A stretch of 64,000 nt of DNA from an uncultured Prevotellaceae bacterium (GCA_946405805.1 CAMJIL010000002.1:27663-91662); one strand, 5' to 3'. Positions 1 through 11,215 are shown, counted from the stretch's first letter. Numbers and translations: made by a program. The notes: a model not told the origin generated them from the sequence alone.

Positions 1-1
1 T

Positions 2-331
2 TCTTCGCGTTTTTCCATTTCACGTACTTTGGGTGGAGTAATCATAGCACGTTTTGCACAAAGACAGATGAAATTAATGTTACTCATCTGCGCTCTACTT
101 ATTCTGCACATAAGTTGTCGATATATGTGTCAGAAAAAGCTTGTGGAACTCGATCGTTTAGAGGCTCGAATTGTTGAAGCCCACAATAAAGCTATTGTTT
201 GCAGTAGCATTCTTACAGAAAAAAGTCGTGAAAGCAATGTTTTGAAACGTCTATATGAAACTGGTGATAGCACATTGAAGACAAGTAGTCAGCCACCTTA
301 TTTAATAAAAGTAAATAGTGAAGAACTTTAA
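2..331 (+). CDS. FtsL-like division protein, 5' end outside window
   Basis: Small bitopic membrane protein in the position of FtsL, between rsmH (outside the window) and the division transpeptidase. The frame is open from the first bases of the window. A TTG at 29 could be read as a start, but the residues before it (…RFSISRTLGG) resemble the N-terminus of Bacteroidales FtsL-like proteins, so the true start is probably upstream. One hydrophobic segment (MLLICALLILHI) is followed by a polar helix with coiled-coil character (LDRLEARIVEAHNK). The family links FtsQ-type and FtsW/FtsI-type proteins at the division site. It overlaps the next gene by 14 nt, suggesting translational coupling. The assignment rests on position, topology and recalled family resemblance. 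Confidence 0.7.
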   Translation, partial: SSRFSISRTLGGVIIARFAQRQMKLMLLICALLILHISCRYMCQKKLVELDRLEARIVEAHNKAIVCSSILTEKSRESNVLKRLYETGDSTLKTSSQPPYLIKVNSEEL

Positions 332-2453
332 TTCAAATATTCCCCTCCTACGCTATACAGGTATTGCAGTAATACTTGCGTTTGTAGCCTTTGCTGTTTT
401 GGCCAAAGGCTTCTACATCATGACAGCAGAGAGAGATTATTGGCTTGAAGTAAGTTCTATCCTAAAATATGACAGTATTCCTGTAGACCCTGTACGCGGC
501 AATATCCTAGCATGCGATGGTCAACAGCTGGCATGTAATATTCCAGAATACAAAATATTCATGGACTTTAGAGCCCTAAAGGAAAGTAAAGCAGATACTC
601 TGTGGTACGATTCTTTAGGCAATAGCACACAAAAACTCGATCAACTTTGCATAGGCCTTAACAAACTTTTTCCAGAAAAGACTGCTGAGGAATTCAAGGA
701 ATATTTAAAACAGGGCTACGATAAAAATAGCCGCTATTGGCGTATTGTCAAACGTCGTATAGACTATACCACATATCAAAAGGTAAAAAAACTTCCTCTT
801 TTCAATCTTAGAAAGAACATCGGTGGTTTTGCTGAAGAGAAATTCCCTGTCCGCAATCGTCCATATGGTTCACTCGCACAAAGCGTTATCGGTGATACAT
901 ACAAGGAAAAAGGTATAGCCTTTTCTGGCTTGGAACTCGCCTGCGATTCATTCCTCAAAGGGCATTCTGGATATAAACATCGTAGAAAGGTCCTCAACGG
1001 ATGGGTTGACATACTTGATTCAGCAGCTGTTGACGGATGCGACATTATCACGACTATTGATGTTGGCATACAAGATCTCGCTGAACGAGCACTTATCAAA
1101 GAGTTAAAAAAGGATGGCGCATATACGGGTGTAGCAATCGTTATGGAGGTTGAGACAGGTGATATCAAAGCTATGGTAAATATGGACCTTGATCCTAATA
1201 CTGGAGAATACTTTGAGGGCAGAAATCACGCTATTGCCGACTGGCTCGAACCTGGCTCCGTTTTTAAGACAGCCAGTTTCTTGGTTGCTCTTGATGATGG
1301 AAAGATTGACACTTCAATGACAATAAACACTGGCTGTGGCATTAAAGACATGTATGGTGCAAAGATGCGTGATCACAATTGGCATAGAGGTGGATACGGT
1401 GTCATCAGTGTACCTAAAGCCTTACAAGTTAGTTCCAACATTGGAGTCAGCGCTTTGATTGACAAATATTATCACAATCATCCTGAAGAATTTGTGAAAG
1501 GATTACATCGCGTAGGCATAGCAGAAAACCTTCATTTAGGTTTTTCCGAGTATATGCCTCCTCGTGTTCGCATGCCTAAGAAAAATGATAGGGGACAATA
1601 TACAAACTGGAGTAACACCGCCCTTCCTTGGATGAGCATAGGATACGAAACCAATGTTCCACCTATTTCTGTAGTTACATTCTATAATGCCATCGCCAAC
1701 GACGGAAAACTTGTTCGCCCTCGTTTTATAAAACGTGTGGAACACAATGGAGAGATTATAAAGGAATATCCTGTTCAGGTATTGAAAGAGAAAATCTATA
1801 AAAACGAAAAAGCTCTCCGAGAAATCCAAACCATACTCTATCAAGTTGTTGATATTGGTTTAGGAAAACGTGCAGGTTCAAAAAACTTTGGAGTATCTGG
1901 TAAAACCGGTACCGCACAGAAAGCCAGCAATGGTGGATATAAAAATGGAATAACTCATTACCTGCTGTCTTTCTGCGGATATTTCCCTTCTGGTATAGAT
2001 CCACAGACAAAAGAAAGAATAAAACCGAAATACTCTTGCATAGTATGTATCCAGAAAGCAGGTCTGCCTGCATCTGGAGGTCTTATGTCCGGACAAGTGT
2101 TCCACGATATTTCCGAAGGCATAATGGCCAAGAACATTTATACGAAACTTGATCTTTCACATACGACTTCCAATACTCCAAATGCGAAGCCCAAGCCCCA
2201 CAAGGTTCTTTCGCACCAGGAATTGCTCGCACTTGCAAACAAAACAGAGCAGAAGAGTAGGGAAAAAGCCAATGGTGGAATAAAAAATGCTATGCCGAAC
2301 CTAATTGGTCTGGGAGCACGCGATGCTGTCTACCAAGCGGAAAGCAGAGGTGCAAAGGTTATTCTGAAAGGTAAAGGAAAAGTACGCCATCAAAGCAAGA
2401 GTGCTGGTAGCACAATAAATAAAGGTGAAAAAATAATACTCGAGTTAGGATGA
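318..2453 (+). CDS. ftsI: Division-specific peptidoglycan transpeptidase (FtsI/PBP class B) with PASTA domain
   Basis: Class B penicillin-binding protein that cross-links septal peptidoglycan in the periplasm. One N-terminal membrane helix lies at about residues 11-36, followed by a dimerisation region. The three transpeptidase motifs are intact: SxxK at Ser314-Lys317 (PGSVFK), SxN at Ser372-Ser373-Asn374 and KTG at 529-531. The last 55 or so residues (from [13 protein letters not shown]) form one PASTA domain, which is usual for Bacteroidota FtsI. Length 711 aa is normal. It starts inside the ftsL-like gene and its stop overlaps the murE start (ATGA). Confidence 0.95.
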   Translation: MKNFNSNIPLLRYTGIAVILAFVAFAVLAKGFYIMTAERDYWLEVSSILKYDSIPVDPVRGNILACDGQQLACNIPEYKIFMDFRALKESKADTLWYDSLGNSTQKLDQLCIGLNKLFPEKTAEEFKEYLKQGYDKNSRYWRIVKRRIDYTTYQKVKKLPLFNLRKNIGGFAEEKFPVRNRPYGSLAQSVIGDTYKEKGIAFSGLELACDSFLKGHSGYKHRRKVLNGWVDILDSAAVDGCDIITTIDVGIQDLAERALIKELKKDGAYTGVAIVMEVETGDIKAMVNMDLDPNTGEYFEGRNHAIADWLEPGSVFKTASFLVALDDGKIDTSMTINTGCGIKDMYGAKMRDHNWHRGGYGVISVPKALQVSSNIGVSALIDKYYHNHPEEFVKGLHRVGIAENLHLGFSEYMPPRVRMPKKNDRGQYTNWSNTALPWMSIGYETNVPPISVVTFYNAIANDGKLVRPRFIKRVEHNGEIIKEYPVQVLKEKIYKNEKALREIQTILYQVVDIGLGKRAGSKNFGVSGKTGTAQKASNGGYKNGITHYLLSFCGYFPSGIDPQTKERIKPKYSCIVCIQKAGLPASGGLMSGQVFHDISEGIMAKNIYTKLDLSHTTSNTPNAKPKPHKVLSHQELLALANKTEQKSREKANGGIKNAMPNLIGLGARDAVYQAESRGAKVILKGKGKVRHQSKSAGSTINKGEKIILELG

Positions 2454-3925
2454 AACTACAAGAAATCATATCCGGAATAAATCCCATTGAGGTTATTGGT
2501 TCAATTGACATCAACATCACGGGTGTAAACATTGATTCTAGAAGAATTAGTAACGGCCACCTGTTCATTGCTATGCGAGGAACTCAGGTGGATGGTCACC
2601 AGTATATCTCAAAAGCAATTGAATCTGGAGCGTCTGCCATCGTATGTGAAGAAACAACAGATTATGTTGATAATGTCACATATATAAAGGTACATAGCAC
2701 GGAAGATATCGCAGGTATCATCGCTACCACCTTTTATGGTAATCCTACTCAAAAGCTAAAGTTAATAGGTGTAACTGGTACCAATGGCAAGACAACTATC
2801 GCCACCCTACTCTACAATATGTTCCGTCGCATGGGGCACAAATGTGGATTACTTTCTACCGTGTGCAATTACGTTGAAGGCGAGGCATATCCAACAGAGC
2901 ATACTACTCCTGACCCTGTAGAACTTAATCAGCTTCTTGCAAAGATGGTTGAGGCCGGGTGTGAATACGCATTTATGGAGTGTTCCAGCCATGCTATTGC
3001 CCAAAAAAGAATTGGTGGACTCACATTTACTGGAGGAATTTTTACAAATCTCACACGTGATCATCTTGATTATCACAAAACATTCGAAAACTATCGCGAT
3101 GCAAAGAAAGCTTTCTTCGATGGCCTGAATAAAAAAGCATTTGCTATCACAAACCTTGATGATAAGAATGGTCTTGTGATGACACAGAACACAAAAGCTA
3201 CCATACGAACATATTCCACACAGCGCATGGCTGATTATATGGCTCGTATCATTGAGTGTCATTTCGAAGGCATGTATTTAGGTATAGAAGAAAGCGGAGA
3301 AAGTCGTGTCGAAAGTCGTGAGGTAGGCGTTCAGTTTATTGGAAAGTTCAATGTTTCCAACCTTCTCGCTGTGTATGGTGCTGCTCGTATGCTCGGCAAA
3401 GAGGCTGAAGAAGTGCTCATAACTTTAAGTACTTTAAAAAGCGTTGCCGGTCGTTTGGAGCCGATACATTCTGAAAGTGGCATAACGGGACTTGTTGACT
3501 ATGCTCACACCCCTGATGCATTGGAGAATGTTCTCAAAGCCATCCATGAAGTTATGGAAGGACAAGACGGTCGTATCATCACCGTTTGTGGCTGCGGTGG
3601 AAACCGTGACAAGGGTAAGCGCCCACTCATGGCACAGGAAGCCGTAAAGCAAAGCGACACAGTGATCATAACATCAGATAACCCTCGTAACGAAGAGCCG
3701 CAGGATATCATCAACGACATGTTAGCAGGTCTTAACGCCCAGCAGATGAAAAAAGTTGTGGTAATCGCTGATAGACATGAAGCAATAAAAACGTCTGTAA
3801 TGTTAGCACACAAGGGAGATGTGATTCTTGTGGCCGGAAAAGGACATGAAGACTATCAAATAATAAAAGGTGTAAAACATCATTTTGATGATAGAGAAGA
3901 ATTACGTAATGCTTTTGTGAATTAA
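2450..3925 (+). CDS. murE: UDP-MurNAc-tripeptide synthetase, diaminopimelate-adding
   Basis: Cytoplasmic Mur ligase adding the third stem residue to UDP-MurNAc-L-Ala-D-Glu. The ATP loop [10 protein letters not shown] lies at residues 107-116 and the lysine expected to be carbamylated is in YRDAKKAFF near 219. The motif DNPR at 410-413 is the signature of meso-diaminopimelate-adding enzymes; lysine-adding enzymes have DDPN. The wall is therefore predicted to be mDAP type. Residues 281-291 ([11 protein letters not shown]) are a short imperfect repeat in a surface region. The start overlaps the ftsI stop by 4 nt. 491 aa is normal length. Confidence 0.95.
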   Translation: MKLQEIISGINPIEVIGSIDINITGVNIDSRRISNGHLFIAMRGTQVDGHQYISKAIESGASAIVCEETTDYVDNVTYIKVHSTEDIAGIIATTFYGNPTQKLKLIGVTGTNGKTTIATLLYNMFRRMGHKCGLLSTVCNYVEGEAYPTEHTTPDPVELNQLLAKMVEAGCEYAFMECSSHAIAQKRIGGLTFTGGIFTNLTRDHLDYHKTFENYRDAKKAFFDGLNKKAFAITNLDDKNGLVMTQNTKATIRTYSTQRMADYMARIIECHFEGMYLGIEESGESRVESREVGVQFIGKFNVSNLLAVYGAARMLGKEAEEVLITLSTLKSVAGRLEPIHSESGITGLVDYAHTPDALENVLKAIHEVMEGQDGRIITVCGCGGNRDKGKRPLMAQEAVKQSDTVIITSDNPRNEEPQDIINDMLAGLNAQQMKKVVVIADRHEAIKTSVMLAHKGDVILVAGKGHEDYQIIKGVKHHFDDREELRNAFVN

Positions 3926-3953
3926 GTTTAATCAGGAAAAATAAACGTCAACA

Positions 3954-5225
3954 ATGTTATATTACTTCTTTCGATTTCTAGAGCAGTTTAACATCCCTGG
4001 TTCAGGAATGTGGAGTTACATATCATTCCGCTCCATATTGGCACTCATCCTATCACTGATTATTTCCATATGGTTTGGTGAACATTTCATCAAATGGATG
4101 CGAAACAATGGTGGTACAGAGACCCAACGCGACCGCTCAATTGACCCATATGGAGTTGAGAAGAAGGGAGTACCTACAATGGGGGGGATTATTATCATTA
4201 TTGCTACCATCATTCCATGTTTGCTCTTCGGAAGATTGAGGAATATCTACCTCATACTGATGATGGTCACCACTGTATGGCTAGGAGTAATCGGATTTGC
4301 TGACGATTATATAAAACTGAAAATATCGAAGGATGGATTGAAACCTATCTATAAACTTGTCGGACAAGCACTGTTGGGCTTAATCGTTGGCCTTACCTTG
4401 TGGCTTTCCCCAGATGTTGTCATTCGTGAAAACGTCTCTACCCAAAAGCAGGGTCAGGGTACAGAGGTCGTCATACACAAGAGCAGTCCCGTAAAATCCA
4501 CCACCACCACTATACCATTTGTCAAGAACAACAACCTCAATTACACTGATGTCTTTTTCTCCTGGCTTGGTAAACATCGCAGTGCTGCTGGCTGGATATT
4601 CTTCGTATTCCTGACCACCTTTGTTGTGATGGCAGTCAGCAACGGCAGCAACCTTAACGATGGAATGGACGGAATGTGCGCAGGTAATTCTGCTATAGTT
4701 TGTGTTGCTTTAGGCATATTGGCATACTTCTCCAGTAACCTTAGCTTCGCATCTTACTTTAACATAATGTATATCCCACAATGTGAAGAGTTGGTGGTAT
4801 TTCTCAGCGCCTTTACTGGTGCTTTGGTAGGTTTCCTTTGGTATAACGCCTACCCGGCACAGATTTTTATGGGTGATACAGGTTCTCTCGCCATTGGTGG
4901 TATTATTGCTGTAACAGCTATTATTATCCACAAAGAGCTACTCATTCCAATTCTCTGCTTTGTCTTCCTCTGCGAAAGTATCTCTGTGATGCTCCAAGTT
5001 CAGTTGGCAAAAATGGGTAATAAGAAGGGTAAGAAATGGCGTCTTTTCAAACGAGCTCCTATACACGATGCCTTCCGCATCAAACCAGGGCAGATCACTG
5101 ACGACATACATGTATTCCTAAACTGGCCACGCGGATGCTGGCTTGAATCAAAGATAACTGTACGCTTTTGGATTCTCACTATTGGCATGGCAGCACTGAC
5201 TATTATAACATTAAAGATTAGATAA
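3954..5225 (+). CDS. mraY: Phospho-MurNAc-pentapeptide transferase
   Basis: Integral membrane enzyme that transfers phospho-MurNAc-pentapeptide to undecaprenyl phosphate, giving lipid I. It shows about ten hydrophobic segments and the conserved cytoplasmic loops: GFADDYIKL, NGSNLNDGMDGM and AQIFMGDTGSLAIGG. At 423 aa it is longer than Proteobacterial MraY (about 360) because of a polar loop after the segment ending LSPDVVI, an insertion common in Bacteroidota. It follows murE after 28 nt and shares one base with murD (TAATG). murF is absent from this stretch, as is usual for the phylum. Confidence 0.95.
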   Translation: MLYYFFRFLEQFNIPGSGMWSYISFRSILALILSLIISIWFGEHFIKWMRNNGGTETQRDRSIDPYGVEKKGVPTMGGIIIIIATIIPCLLFGRLRNIYLILMMVTTVWLGVIGFADDYIKLKISKDGLKPIYKLVGQALLGLIVGLTLWLSPDVVIRENVSTQKQGQGTEVVIHKSSPVKSTTTTIPFVKNNNLNYTDVFFSWLGKHRSAAGWIFFVFLTTFVVMAVSNGSNLNDGMDGMCAGNSAIVCVALGILAYFSSNLSFASYFNIMYIPQCEELVVFLSAFTGALVGFLWYNAYPAQIFMGDTGSLAIGGIIAVTAIIIHKELLIPILCFVFLCESISVMLQVQLAKMGNKKGKKWRLFKRAPIHDAFRIKPGQITDDIHVFLNWPRGCWLESKITVRFWILTIGMAALTIITLKIR

Positions 5226-6583
5226 TGAAAAAGTTGGCAATACTTGGAGCAGGCGAAAGTGGCGTAGGTACCGCTATACTTGCACAGAAACAGGGCTATG
5301 ATGTCTTCGTTTCCGATATGGGAAGCATCAAAGCCAAGTACAAGAAAAGCCTCGACGAAAACAATATACGTTGGGAAGAGAACCATCATACAGAGTCGGA
5401 AATCCTTTCGGCAACTGAAGTGGTCAAAAGTCCTGGCATACCCGATTCTGCTCCCATCATCCAGGCTCTAATAAAGAAGGATACTCCTATTTTGGCAGAG
5501 TTGGAGTTCGCACAACGCTATAGCAAAGGTAAAACGATATGTATTACAGGATCTAATGGCAAGACAACAACAACATCCCTGATTTATTACATAATGAAAA
5601 AATGGGGAGTTGATGTTGGACTTGCGGGAAACATCGGACGTTCCTACGCGCTACAGGTAGCAACAAATGATCATGATTGGTATGTTCTTGAAATCAGTTC
5701 CTTCCAGTTGGACAATATGTTTGAGTTCCATGCTGATGTTTCTATTCTTATGAACATTACCCCTGATCATCTCGACCGCTACGATTTCAAGATGCAGAAC
5801 TATGTCGATTCCAAGATGCGAATCATCCAAAACCAGGGTCCAAAGGATAGCTTTATCTATTGGTCTGACGATGAGTATATCGACAAGGAACTCCTCAAAC
5901 GTCAGGATGGCTATGCCCCAAAGCCTACGCCATCATCACGCAATGCCGTGATGGGCTATCCTACCCTTCAACCTTTCAGTGATGAAGACCTCTCTGCTAT
6001 GTCAGAATTTCCCAATCCATTGCTTCCAGGCAAACATAATCTCCGCAATATGATGGCGGCATATTATGCAACACTTGCAGCAATGGCAAAAATGGATATC
6101 AGCACTGGTCAGAAAGAGAAACTGAAAGAGAAGTTGGCACAGTGCCTAAAAGATTTTCCAGGTGTGGAGCATCGTCTTGAGAGAGTCATGGAAAAAGACG
6201 ACATTTTATGGATTAATGATTCCAAGGCTACAAATGTTGATGCTTGCAACGTAGCCCTTGAAGCGATGTCCCGTCCTACAATACTGATCGTAGGTGGAAA
6301 AGATAAAGGTAATGACTATAGCACAATAGCAGGTATCGTAAAGGAGAAGTGCTGTGCTTTAGTTTTTCTCGGAGTTGACAATTCAAAATTACATACTGCA
6401 TTTGATTCTCTTGGCTTACCCATTGCCGACACCCACTCTATGAAAGAATGTGTAGAAGCATGCAGGAAATTTGCAAAAAAGGGTTGTACTGTACTCCTTT
6501 CGCCATGCTGTGCCTCTTTCGACCTATTTAAGAATATGGAAGACCGCGGAGAACAATTTAAAACATTAGTAAAACAAGCATAA
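5225..6583 (+). CDS. murD: UDP-MurNAc-L-alanine:D-glutamate ligase
   Basis: Cytoplasmic Mur ligase adding D-glutamate to UDP-MurNAc-L-alanine. The N-terminal nucleotide-binding fold begins LAILGAGESGVG, the ATP loop ITGSNGKTTTT begins near residue 107, and the central motif EISSFQLDNM and the C-terminal SPCCASFDLF motif are typical of MurD. 452 aa is normal. The ATG shares its first base with the mraY stop, so translation is probably coupled. Confidence 0.95.
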   Translation: MKKLAILGAGESGVGTAILAQKQGYDVFVSDMGSIKAKYKKSLDENNIRWEENHHTESEILSATEVVKSPGIPDSAPIIQALIKKDTPILAELEFAQRYSKGKTICITGSNGKTTTTSLIYYIMKKWGVDVGLAGNIGRSYALQVATNDHDWYVLEISSFQLDNMFEFHADVSILMNITPDHLDRYDFKMQNYVDSKMRIIQNQGPKDSFIYWSDDEYIDKELLKRQDGYAPKPTPSSRNAVMGYPTLQPFSDEDLSAMSEFPNPLLPGKHNLRNMMAAYYATLAAMAKMDISTGQKEKLKEKLAQCLKDFPGVEHRLERVMEKDDILWINDSKATNVDACNVALEAMSRPTILIVGGKDKGNDYSTIAGIVKEKCCALVFLGVDNSKLHTAFDSLGLPIADTHSMKECVEACRKFAKKGCTVLLSPCCASFDLFKNMEDRGEQFKTLVKQA

Positions 6584-6595
6584 AAGAATAAGAAA

Positions 6596-7879
6596 TTGGA
6601 CCTACAGAAGTTTCAGAATATATTCAAGGGAGACCGCATCATCTGGATGATCTTCTTCATACTGTGTATCATCAGTGTGCTGGAAGTTTATTCATCTTCA
6701 TCACGACTTGGTTATAAGTCGGGCAACTATTGGTATGCAGCGACCTATCATACTATCATTCTCCTTATTGGAGTAGTTAGCATGATTGGAGTACTGAATG
6801 TCCCTTGTCGATATTTTAAGCTAGCTACTCCTATCATGGTTCCGTTCTCGTTGATATTACTTATTCTTGTATATTTAATCGGCACGAAAGAAAATGACGC
6901 AGCACGTTGGATAAAGTTGTTTGGCATCATCCCATTACAGCCATCTGAGATAGCCAAGGGAACAATAATTCTTGCTACTGCACATATCCTATCACAGTTA
7001 CAGACGCCAGAAGGTGCACATCCTAATGCAACAAAATATATCCTTGGAACATCATTGCCACTCATTGCACTCATATTCCCTGAGAACTTCTCTACTGCAG
7101 CATTGATGCTTGGTGTTGTTTTCATGATGATGATTATTGGTCGTGTTCCAATGAAGCACATCGGATATATTATCTCTTTCTGCGTAATATCCGCTATCAT
7201 CGGCATCACGTTGATTTTCACCATCGGTAAGTCAAAATCACAACTTGGTGAACCACAAAGCAACCAACAATTAACAGAGGTCGTAACAACATCGAATAAT
7301 GGTTCTAAATCGGTTGAGATTGAAGATGCTCCAAAGCGTGGTGGTATTCTCCATCGTCTTGACCTTTGGAAACAACGTATTGATGACTTCATGGATCACA
7401 CTTATGTAGCACCAGAGGATTATGATCTTGACAAAAAAGGACAGGTAGGTCATGCCAATATCGCCATTGCTTCCTCTCACATCATAGGTGTCGGACCGGG
7501 GAATAGTGTACAACGTGACTTCCTGCCTCTGGCATTTTCTGACTTTATCTACGCAATCATCTTTGAGGAGTTGGGACTTCTCGGTGCAGCCTTTGTGGCT
7601 TTACTATATTTATCCCTCCTCTTCAGAACTGGATACATAGCACGCCGCTGTGCGAATCCATTCCCAGCCTTCCTGGCTATGGGATTGGCACTGCTCATTG
7701 TCGTGCAGGCTCTTTTCAATATGATGGTGGCAACAGGTCTCGCACCAGTTACTGGACAACCACTACCCCTTATCAGTAAGGGCGGAACCTCTTCTATCAT
7801 TAATTGTGTATACATCGGCATGATACTCTCTATCAGCCGCACAGCAAAAAAAATCGACGAATCATCTCTTAACCAATAA
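6596..7879 (+). CDS. ftsW: Septal glycosyltransferase of the SEDS family
   Basis: Polytopic membrane protein that polymerises lipid II at the septum together with FtsI. Hydrophobic segments run through the whole length, with a large polar loop at about residues 210-290 containing DHTYVAPEDYD, and the SEDS C-terminal motif PLISKGGTSS. The start is TTG at 6596: the murD stop lies upstream in the same frame and no ATG lies between, and the N-terminus from TTG (MDLQKFQNIFKGDRIIW) fits the family. The next ATG would remove the conserved FKGD segment. Confidence 0.93.
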   Translation: MDLQKFQNIFKGDRIIWMIFFILCIISVLEVYSSSSRLGYKSGNYWYAATYHTIILLIGVVSMIGVLNVPCRYFKLATPIMVPFSLILLILVYLIGTKENDAARWIKLFGIIPLQPSEIAKGTIILATAHILSQLQTPEGAHPNATKYILGTSLPLIALIFPENFSTAALMLGVVFMMMIIGRVPMKHIGYIISFCVISAIIGITLIFTIGKSKSQLGEPQSNQQLTEVVTTSNNGSKSVEIEDAPKRGGILHRLDLWKQRIDDFMDHTYVAPEDYDLDKKGQVGHANIAIASSHIIGVGPGNSVQRDFLPLAFSDFIYAIIFEELGLLGAAFVALLYLSLLFRTGYIARRCANPFPAFLAMGLALLIVVQALFNMMVATGLAPVTGQPLPLISKGGTSSIINCVYIGMILSISRTAKKIDESSLNQ

Positions 7880-7892
7880 CTAAAAAAACATT

Positions 7893-9029
7893 ATGAACCA
7901 TATCGAAGATTTACGAGTTATAATTTCAGGCGGTGGTACAGGTGGACATATCTTCCCTGCCATCAGTATCGCTAATGCAATTAAGGCGAAATATCCAAAT
8001 GCAAAGATACTATTTGTCGGTGCAGAAGGAAGAATGGAAATGACTCGTGTTCCAGAGTCAGGATATGAAATCAAAGGTCTTCCTGTAAGAGGCCTTATAC
8101 GTCCTCTTTGGAGTCCAAAGAACATTGGTGTTATGTTCGATTTCTTTCGCTCTCGCTCTATGGTGAAAGATATTATAAAGGAGTTCAAACCTCAGGTGGC
8201 TATCGGTGTTGGTGGCTATGCTTCTGCGCCTACCTTGAATGCGGCCGCAGCAATGGGAGTACCATGTCTCATACAGGAGCAAAATTCTTATGCTGGTGTC
8301 ACAAATAAGTCTCTTGCTCAAAAAGCTCAGAAGATATGCGTTGCGTACGATGGAATGGAACGTTTCTTTCCCGCTGAGAAGATAATAAAGACTGGTAACC
8401 CTGTGCGTCAATCACTTCTCAACAACACTATGACGAAGGAAGAGGCACGCTTAAAGATGGGACTCAAACCTGATATCCCAACAATATTGGTAATAGGAGG
8501 TTCTCTTGGTGCTCGTACCATAAACAATGCCATCGCCGATGGTATCTCCCGTTTTGATGAGAGAAATATTCAGGTAATATGGCAGACCGGAAAATTCTAT
8601 GCCGAGGACTGCGAGAGGATAACGGCAGACCACTACCGCAAAGCTGGTCTTGACTCTCCAAAGAGTGTTCACCCCATGCCATTTATTTCTGATATGGCAG
8701 TAGCCTACAAAGCTACAGACATCGTAATATCTCGCGCCGGTGCTTCTAGCATCAGCGAGTTATGTCTCCTTGGAAAAGCTGCTGTTCTTGTCCCCTCTCC
8801 TAATGTGGCAGAAGACCATCAAACAAAGAATGCTCGCGCGCTCTCCGACAAGGGTGCTGCAGTATTCGTTGCTGATAACGAGGCATCAAAGGTATTGGTA
8901 GAACAGGCAATAGCCCTCGTCTCTGATTATGAACAGATAAAGAAACTCGAAAACGAGATAAAAAAACTCGCTATTCACAACTCTGCAGATATCATAGCAG
9001 AAGAAAGTATAAAATTAATTCAACAGTAA
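7893..9029 (+). CDS. murG: UDP-GlcNAc:lipid I GlcNAc transferase
   Basis: Peripheral inner-membrane GT-B glycosyltransferase converting lipid I to lipid II. The N-terminal loop GGGTGGHIFPAISIA contains the catalytic His. The C-terminal domain carries the UDP-GlcNAc motifs IVISRAGASSISEL and PSPNVAEDHQTKNA. 378 aa is normal. It lies 13 nt after ftsW and abuts murC. Confidence 0.95.
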   Translation: MNHIEDLRVIISGGGTGGHIFPAISIANAIKAKYPNAKILFVGAEGRMEMTRVPESGYEIKGLPVRGLIRPLWSPKNIGVMFDFFRSRSMVKDIIKEFKPQVAIGVGGYASAPTLNAAAAMGVPCLIQEQNSYAGVTNKSLAQKAQKICVAYDGMERFFPAEKIIKTGNPVRQSLLNNTMTKEEARLKMGLKPDIPTILVIGGSLGARTINNAIADGISRFDERNIQVIWQTGKFYAEDCERITADHYRKAGLDSPKSVHPMPFISDMAVAYKATDIVISRAGASSISELCLLGKAAVLVPSPNVAEDHQTKNARALSDKGAAVFVADNEASKVLVEQAIALVSDYEQIKKLENEIKKLAIHNSADIIAEESIKLIQQ

Positions 9030-10391
9030 ATGAACTCAGTATATTTCATAGGTGCCGGAGGTATCGGCATGAGTGCTATAGCACGCTATTACATCAAACA
9101 GGGGAAGTTTGTCGCTGGTTATGACAAAACGCCTTCAAAACTCACTGACCAACTTATCAGGGAGGGTATGCATATTCATTTTGAAGATAATGTGAACCTC
9201 ATCCCCGAAGAGTGTCGCGATGTGAAGGAAACCTTAGTAATCTATACCCCAGCCATTCCTGAAACACATACTGAATTTCAATTTTTTACCAAGCAGGGGT
9301 TTGACATACAGAAACGTGCACAGGTGTTGGGAACATTAACCAAGGAGCATAAGGGGCTTTGCGTAGCAGGTACTCATGGCAAAACTACCACCTCTACCAT
9401 GTGTGCTCACATCATGCACAACTCTCATTTGGATTGCAACGCTTTTCTCGGAGGCATTTCCAAGAACTACGGAACCAACTATATCCTTTCTGACAAGTCT
9501 GATTATGTAGTCATTGAAGCCGATGAATTCGATCGTTCTTTCCATTGGTTGCGTCCTTGGATGTCTGTCATCACATCATCTGATCCTGATCATCTTGATA
9601 TCTATGGTACCAAGGAGGCTTATTTGGAGTCTTTCCGCCATTATACTACCCTCATTCAGCCAGGAGGTGCATTGATCATTCATACAGGATTGGAGATGAA
9701 GGCCGATGTCGTTGAAGGTGTGAAGACATATACCTATGGTGTAGAGGAAGGAGACTTCCATGCTGAGAAGATAAAGATTGAGAATGGTGAAATAACCTTC
9801 GACTTCATATCTCCCGTTGAAAATGTCCGAAACATACGTCTCGGTCAACCTATTCCTATCAATATAGATAATGGTATTGGTGCTATGGCAATGGCACAAC
9901 TCAATGGTTGTACTGCTGATGAACTGCGTTACGGCATGGAAACATACAAAGGTGTTGACAGACGTTTTGATTTCGCTTTGCGCAATGATAAGCATGTAGT
10001 GATTTCCGACTATGCCCATCATCCAAAGGAGATTTATCAGAGTGCAAAGAGTCTCAAACAGGTGTATAACAATCGCACCATCACGGCCATCTTCCAGCCT
10101 CACCTCTACACCCGCACTCGCGACTTCTACAAGGATTTCGCTGCAGCCCTCTCACAACTTGATGAGGTTATACTGTGCGACATCTATCCGGCTCGCGAGC
10201 TGCCTATTCCAGGTGTTACCTCACAACTCATCTACGACTGCTTGGCACCAGGTGTGAAGAAACAGATGATAAAGAAGGATGAGGTGCTGGATTTCATCAA
10301 GTCCCACGATACCGACGTACTGGTAATACTCGGTGCAGGAGATCTTGACAACTATGTTCCAGAAATAACAAAAATCATCGAAACACGTTGA
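9030..10391 (+). CDS. murC: UDP-MurNAc:L-alanine ligase
   Basis: Cytoplasmic Mur ligase for the first stem residue. The N-terminal loop is FIGAGGIGMSAIARYY, the ATP loop AGTHGKTTTSTM lies near residue 113, and YAHHPKEI in the C-terminal domain is typical of MurC. 453 aa is normal. It starts directly after the murG stop; its own stop TGA overlaps the ATG of ftsQ. Confidence 0.95.
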   Translation: MNSVYFIGAGGIGMSAIARYYIKQGKFVAGYDKTPSKLTDQLIREGMHIHFEDNVNLIPEECRDVKETLVIYTPAIPETHTEFQFFTKQGFDIQKRAQVLGTLTKEHKGLCVAGTHGKTTTSTMCAHIMHNSHLDCNAFLGGISKNYGTNYILSDKSDYVVIEADEFDRSFHWLRPWMSVITSSDPDHLDIYGTKEAYLESFRHYTTLIQPGGALIIHTGLEMKADVVEGVKTYTYGVEEGDFHAEKIKIENGEITFDFISPVENVRNIRLGQPIPINIDNGIGAMAMAQLNGCTADELRYGMETYKGVDRRFDFALRNDKHVVISDYAHHPKEIYQSAKSLKQVYNNRTITAIFQPHLYTRTRDFYKDFAAALSQLDEVILCDIYPARELPIPGVTSQLIYDCLAPGVKKQMIKKDEVLDFIKSHDTDVLVILGAGDLDNYVPEITKIIETR

Positions 10392-11215
10392 TGAAAAAGA
10401 TATTCTTCATATTATCCGACATTTTCATTGGTGCTTACTTGGTAATGGCTATGACATCATGGAATAAGGTTGCCCCCCCTACTCCTCGCTGCAAAAAGGT
10501 TACCATTCAGATTGCCGATGAGAATTCAAATGGCTTCCTTACCCAGCAGGAGATTCAGCGTCTTCTCAAAAAACATGACATTTATCCCCTAGGGCAACCT
10601 CTAACCATTGCTAATCCACGCATGATAGAGGAGGAACTGAAACGCATGCCTTTTGTCAACAAGGCTCAGTGTAGCATTGCTCAGGATGGGCATGCAACCA
10701 TTATCGTTACCCAACGAACACCTTTGGTACGCATCAAGAATGAAAACAACCAAGATTACTATATTGATGACAATGGTGGCATAATGCCCAACTCACAATA
10801 CATCAGCAACCTCATGATTGCCACTGGCAACATCAGCAAGCAATATGCTACACAATATATCAGTGTCATAGCACGCTACCTGATGCAGGACGAGTTGTGG
10901 AGTAAAGAGATAGAACAGATAAACGTAACTCCAGACCTTCACGTCGAATTGGTTCCACGCAATGCCGAGCACGTCGTAAACATCGGGCGTATGCCAAAAA
11001 TAAACAATACGCTTAGCCCCAGCAAAAGAAATGAAGAATTAAATAATTACCTAAAGCATCAACTTTCACGGCTTGAACTTTTCTATCGTTATGTGCCACA
11101 GACTCTCAATGGTGCTGTCCCCAGAGACACATCTAATACTCTCAACTCGCTATATAGCTATATAAATCTTGAATATAATAATCAGATAATATGTCAACGA
11201 AGAACTTCATTGTAG
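10391..11215 (+). CDS. ftsQ: Cell division protein FtsQ
   Basis: Bitopic division protein, cytoplasm-membrane-periplasm. I chose the ATG at 10391, which overlaps the murC stop by one base; a TTG three bases earlier adds only one residue. One N-terminal hydrophobic segment (IFFILSDIFIGAYLVMAM) precedes a POTRA-like domain (KVTIQIADENSNGFLTQQEI) and a periplasmic region. Sequence conservation is low, as usual for Bacteroidota FtsQ, so position between murC and ftsA is important evidence. The 3' end overlaps ftsA by 25 nt. Confidence 0.85.
   Translation: MKKIFFILSDIFIGAYLVMAMTSWNKVAPPTPRCKKVTIQIADENSNGFLTQQEIQRLLKKHDIYPLGQPLTIANPRMIEEELKRMPFVNKAQCSIAQDGHATIIVTQRTPLVRIKNENNQDYYIDDNGGIMPNSQYISNLMIATGNISKQYATQYISVIARYLMQDELWSKEIEQINVTPDLHVELVPRNAEHVVNIGRMPKINNTLSPSKRNEELNNYLKHQLSRLELFYRYVPQTLNGAVPRDTSNTLNSLYSYINLEYNNQIICQRRTSL

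Noticed and set aside
6748-7392. Open frame (214 codons) on the minus strand opposite ftsW
   Set aside because: Antisense shadow of a clear SEDS protein; composition rich in Ile, Met and Cys without family match.
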